A program made the position numbers and the translations under genes. From an uncultured Isosphaeraceae bacterium (GTDB lineage: Bacteria; Planctomycetota; Planctomycetia; Isosphaerales; Isosphaeraceae): a stretch of 7,481 nucleotides of DNA. Positions within the stretch are counted from its first letter, which is position 1. Every line of letters begins with the position of its first letter. A model generated the notes under the pieces. It did not search any database. It was not told where the DNA came from and saw only the letters and a list, made by a program, of their open reading frames with translations. Below, one piece after another: positions 7,155 through 7,481 of this stretch. Location of the stretch: NCBI GenBank assembly GCA_937907405.1, contig CALCIC010000374.1, positions 1-7,481 of the forward strand, written 5' to 3'.

Positions 7155-7481
7155 CGATGGTGTTAGCTGCTTCAATGCATCCCAGGCTCGGCGGCGGGAC
7201 CAGTTCCGGTGGGGAGCATCTCGAATCGGGCGGACGCGTTGCCCTGCGTCATCTCCCATGTGAGACGGGTCTGGGGCGAGGATCACGCCGTCCGCGCCGT
7301 TCTTGGTAAGCCGGGCGAAGGGTCTCGCGCCGCTCCCAATCCATCCAGCCGAGCGGGCCGGCCGGCTCGGGATCGGCGACGGCCCAGCAGATCAATCCAC
7401 TTCGTCGCCTCGTCTTCCGCCGCCCTGGTTTGGACGACCTGCGTCCCGATTAAAGGGGGCACTTTAACACATGCCTACGCA
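7155..7481. other. Region without a recognisable gene upstream of the ahcY riboswitch
   Basis: I find no convincing protein or RNA gene here. All three minus-strand frames from the right edge meet stops within about 35 bases. After that, pieces of coding-like character appear in different frames (for example AEDEATKWIDLL near 7420-7385, then WMDWERRETLRPAY near 7350-7305), which could be the worn remains of a gene. Near the edge, TTAAAG/CTTTAA (7450-7455/7462-7467) forms a perfect 6-bp inverted repeat with a 6-nt spacer. The ahcY promoter must lie in this region, but no clear -35/-10 pair stands out. Confidence 0.4.
7450..7467. repeat. Short AT-rich inverted repeat near the right edge
   Basis: TTAAAG, six bases, CTTTAA: a perfect dyad in otherwise GC-rich sequence. 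It may be an operator, part of a promoter, or the end of a mobile element continuing beyond the window. The sequence alone does not decide between these. Confidence 0.35.

Noticed and set aside
7092..7286. Minus-strand 64-residue open frame upstream of ahcY
   Set aside because: It runs through the SAH riboswitch aptamer, lacks a convincing ribosome site and resembles no known protein.
7349..7370. Hairpin CCGAGC/GCTCGG as a terminator of an upstream minus-strand gene
   Set aside because: No gene is recognisable upstream of it and no T-run follows; 6-bp GC stems are common here.

Overview
The window is GC-rich, with dense GC-ending codons and few AT-rich patches. It most likely comes from a planctomycete, probably of the Isosphaeraceae type. 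The strongest sign is a DUF1559 protein with a prepilin-type N-terminus and a C-terminal H-X9-DG motif, a family hugely expanded in that phylum. A proline/valine-rich HEAT-repeat exported protein, a di-haem cytochrome and a small exported Cys/His protein fit the same picture. The genus assignment is inference.

Layout. Positions 1-1128 (+) hold the 3' part of a di-haem c-type cytochrome of the CcpA/MauG type, whose start lies outside the window; a good intrinsic terminator follows at 1166-1207. Positions 1327-2334 (+) encode an exported HEAT-repeat protein, best started at a GTG with a strong Shine-Dalgarno. It converges on the DUF1559 gene at 2383-3354 (-). From there to the right end all genes are on the minus strand: a small secreted Cys/His protein (3625-3969), a DUF1015 protein (4156-5457) and S-adenosylhomocysteine hydrolase ahcY (5626-7047). 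About 430 bases upstream of ahcY contain no convincing protein gene.

The main discovery is in the ahcY leader. On the minus strand, 7154 down to 7074 folds as an S-adenosylhomocysteine (SAH) riboswitch. The P1 strands, the six-base-pair pseudoknot and the conserved blocks GCGCUGC, CAGGCUCG and AACGGCGC occur in the order and spacing of the known class. The Shine-Dalgarno of ahcY begins 12 nt after the pseudoknot. The product of ahcY consumes SAH, so the ligand, the switch and the gene form a closed feedback loop. SAH riboswitches are known mainly from Proteobacteria, so a copy in a planctomycete-like genome deserves attention.

The second structural feature is a 56-base, nearly perfect inverted repeat (4080-4135) between the DUF1015 gene and the small Cys/His gene. 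It can terminate DUF1015 transcription, and the -35 element of the best candidate promoter for the next gene lies inside its stem. ahcY and DUF1015 are separated by strong GC hairpins and an AT-rich leader, so they are probably transcribed separately despite sharing a strand.
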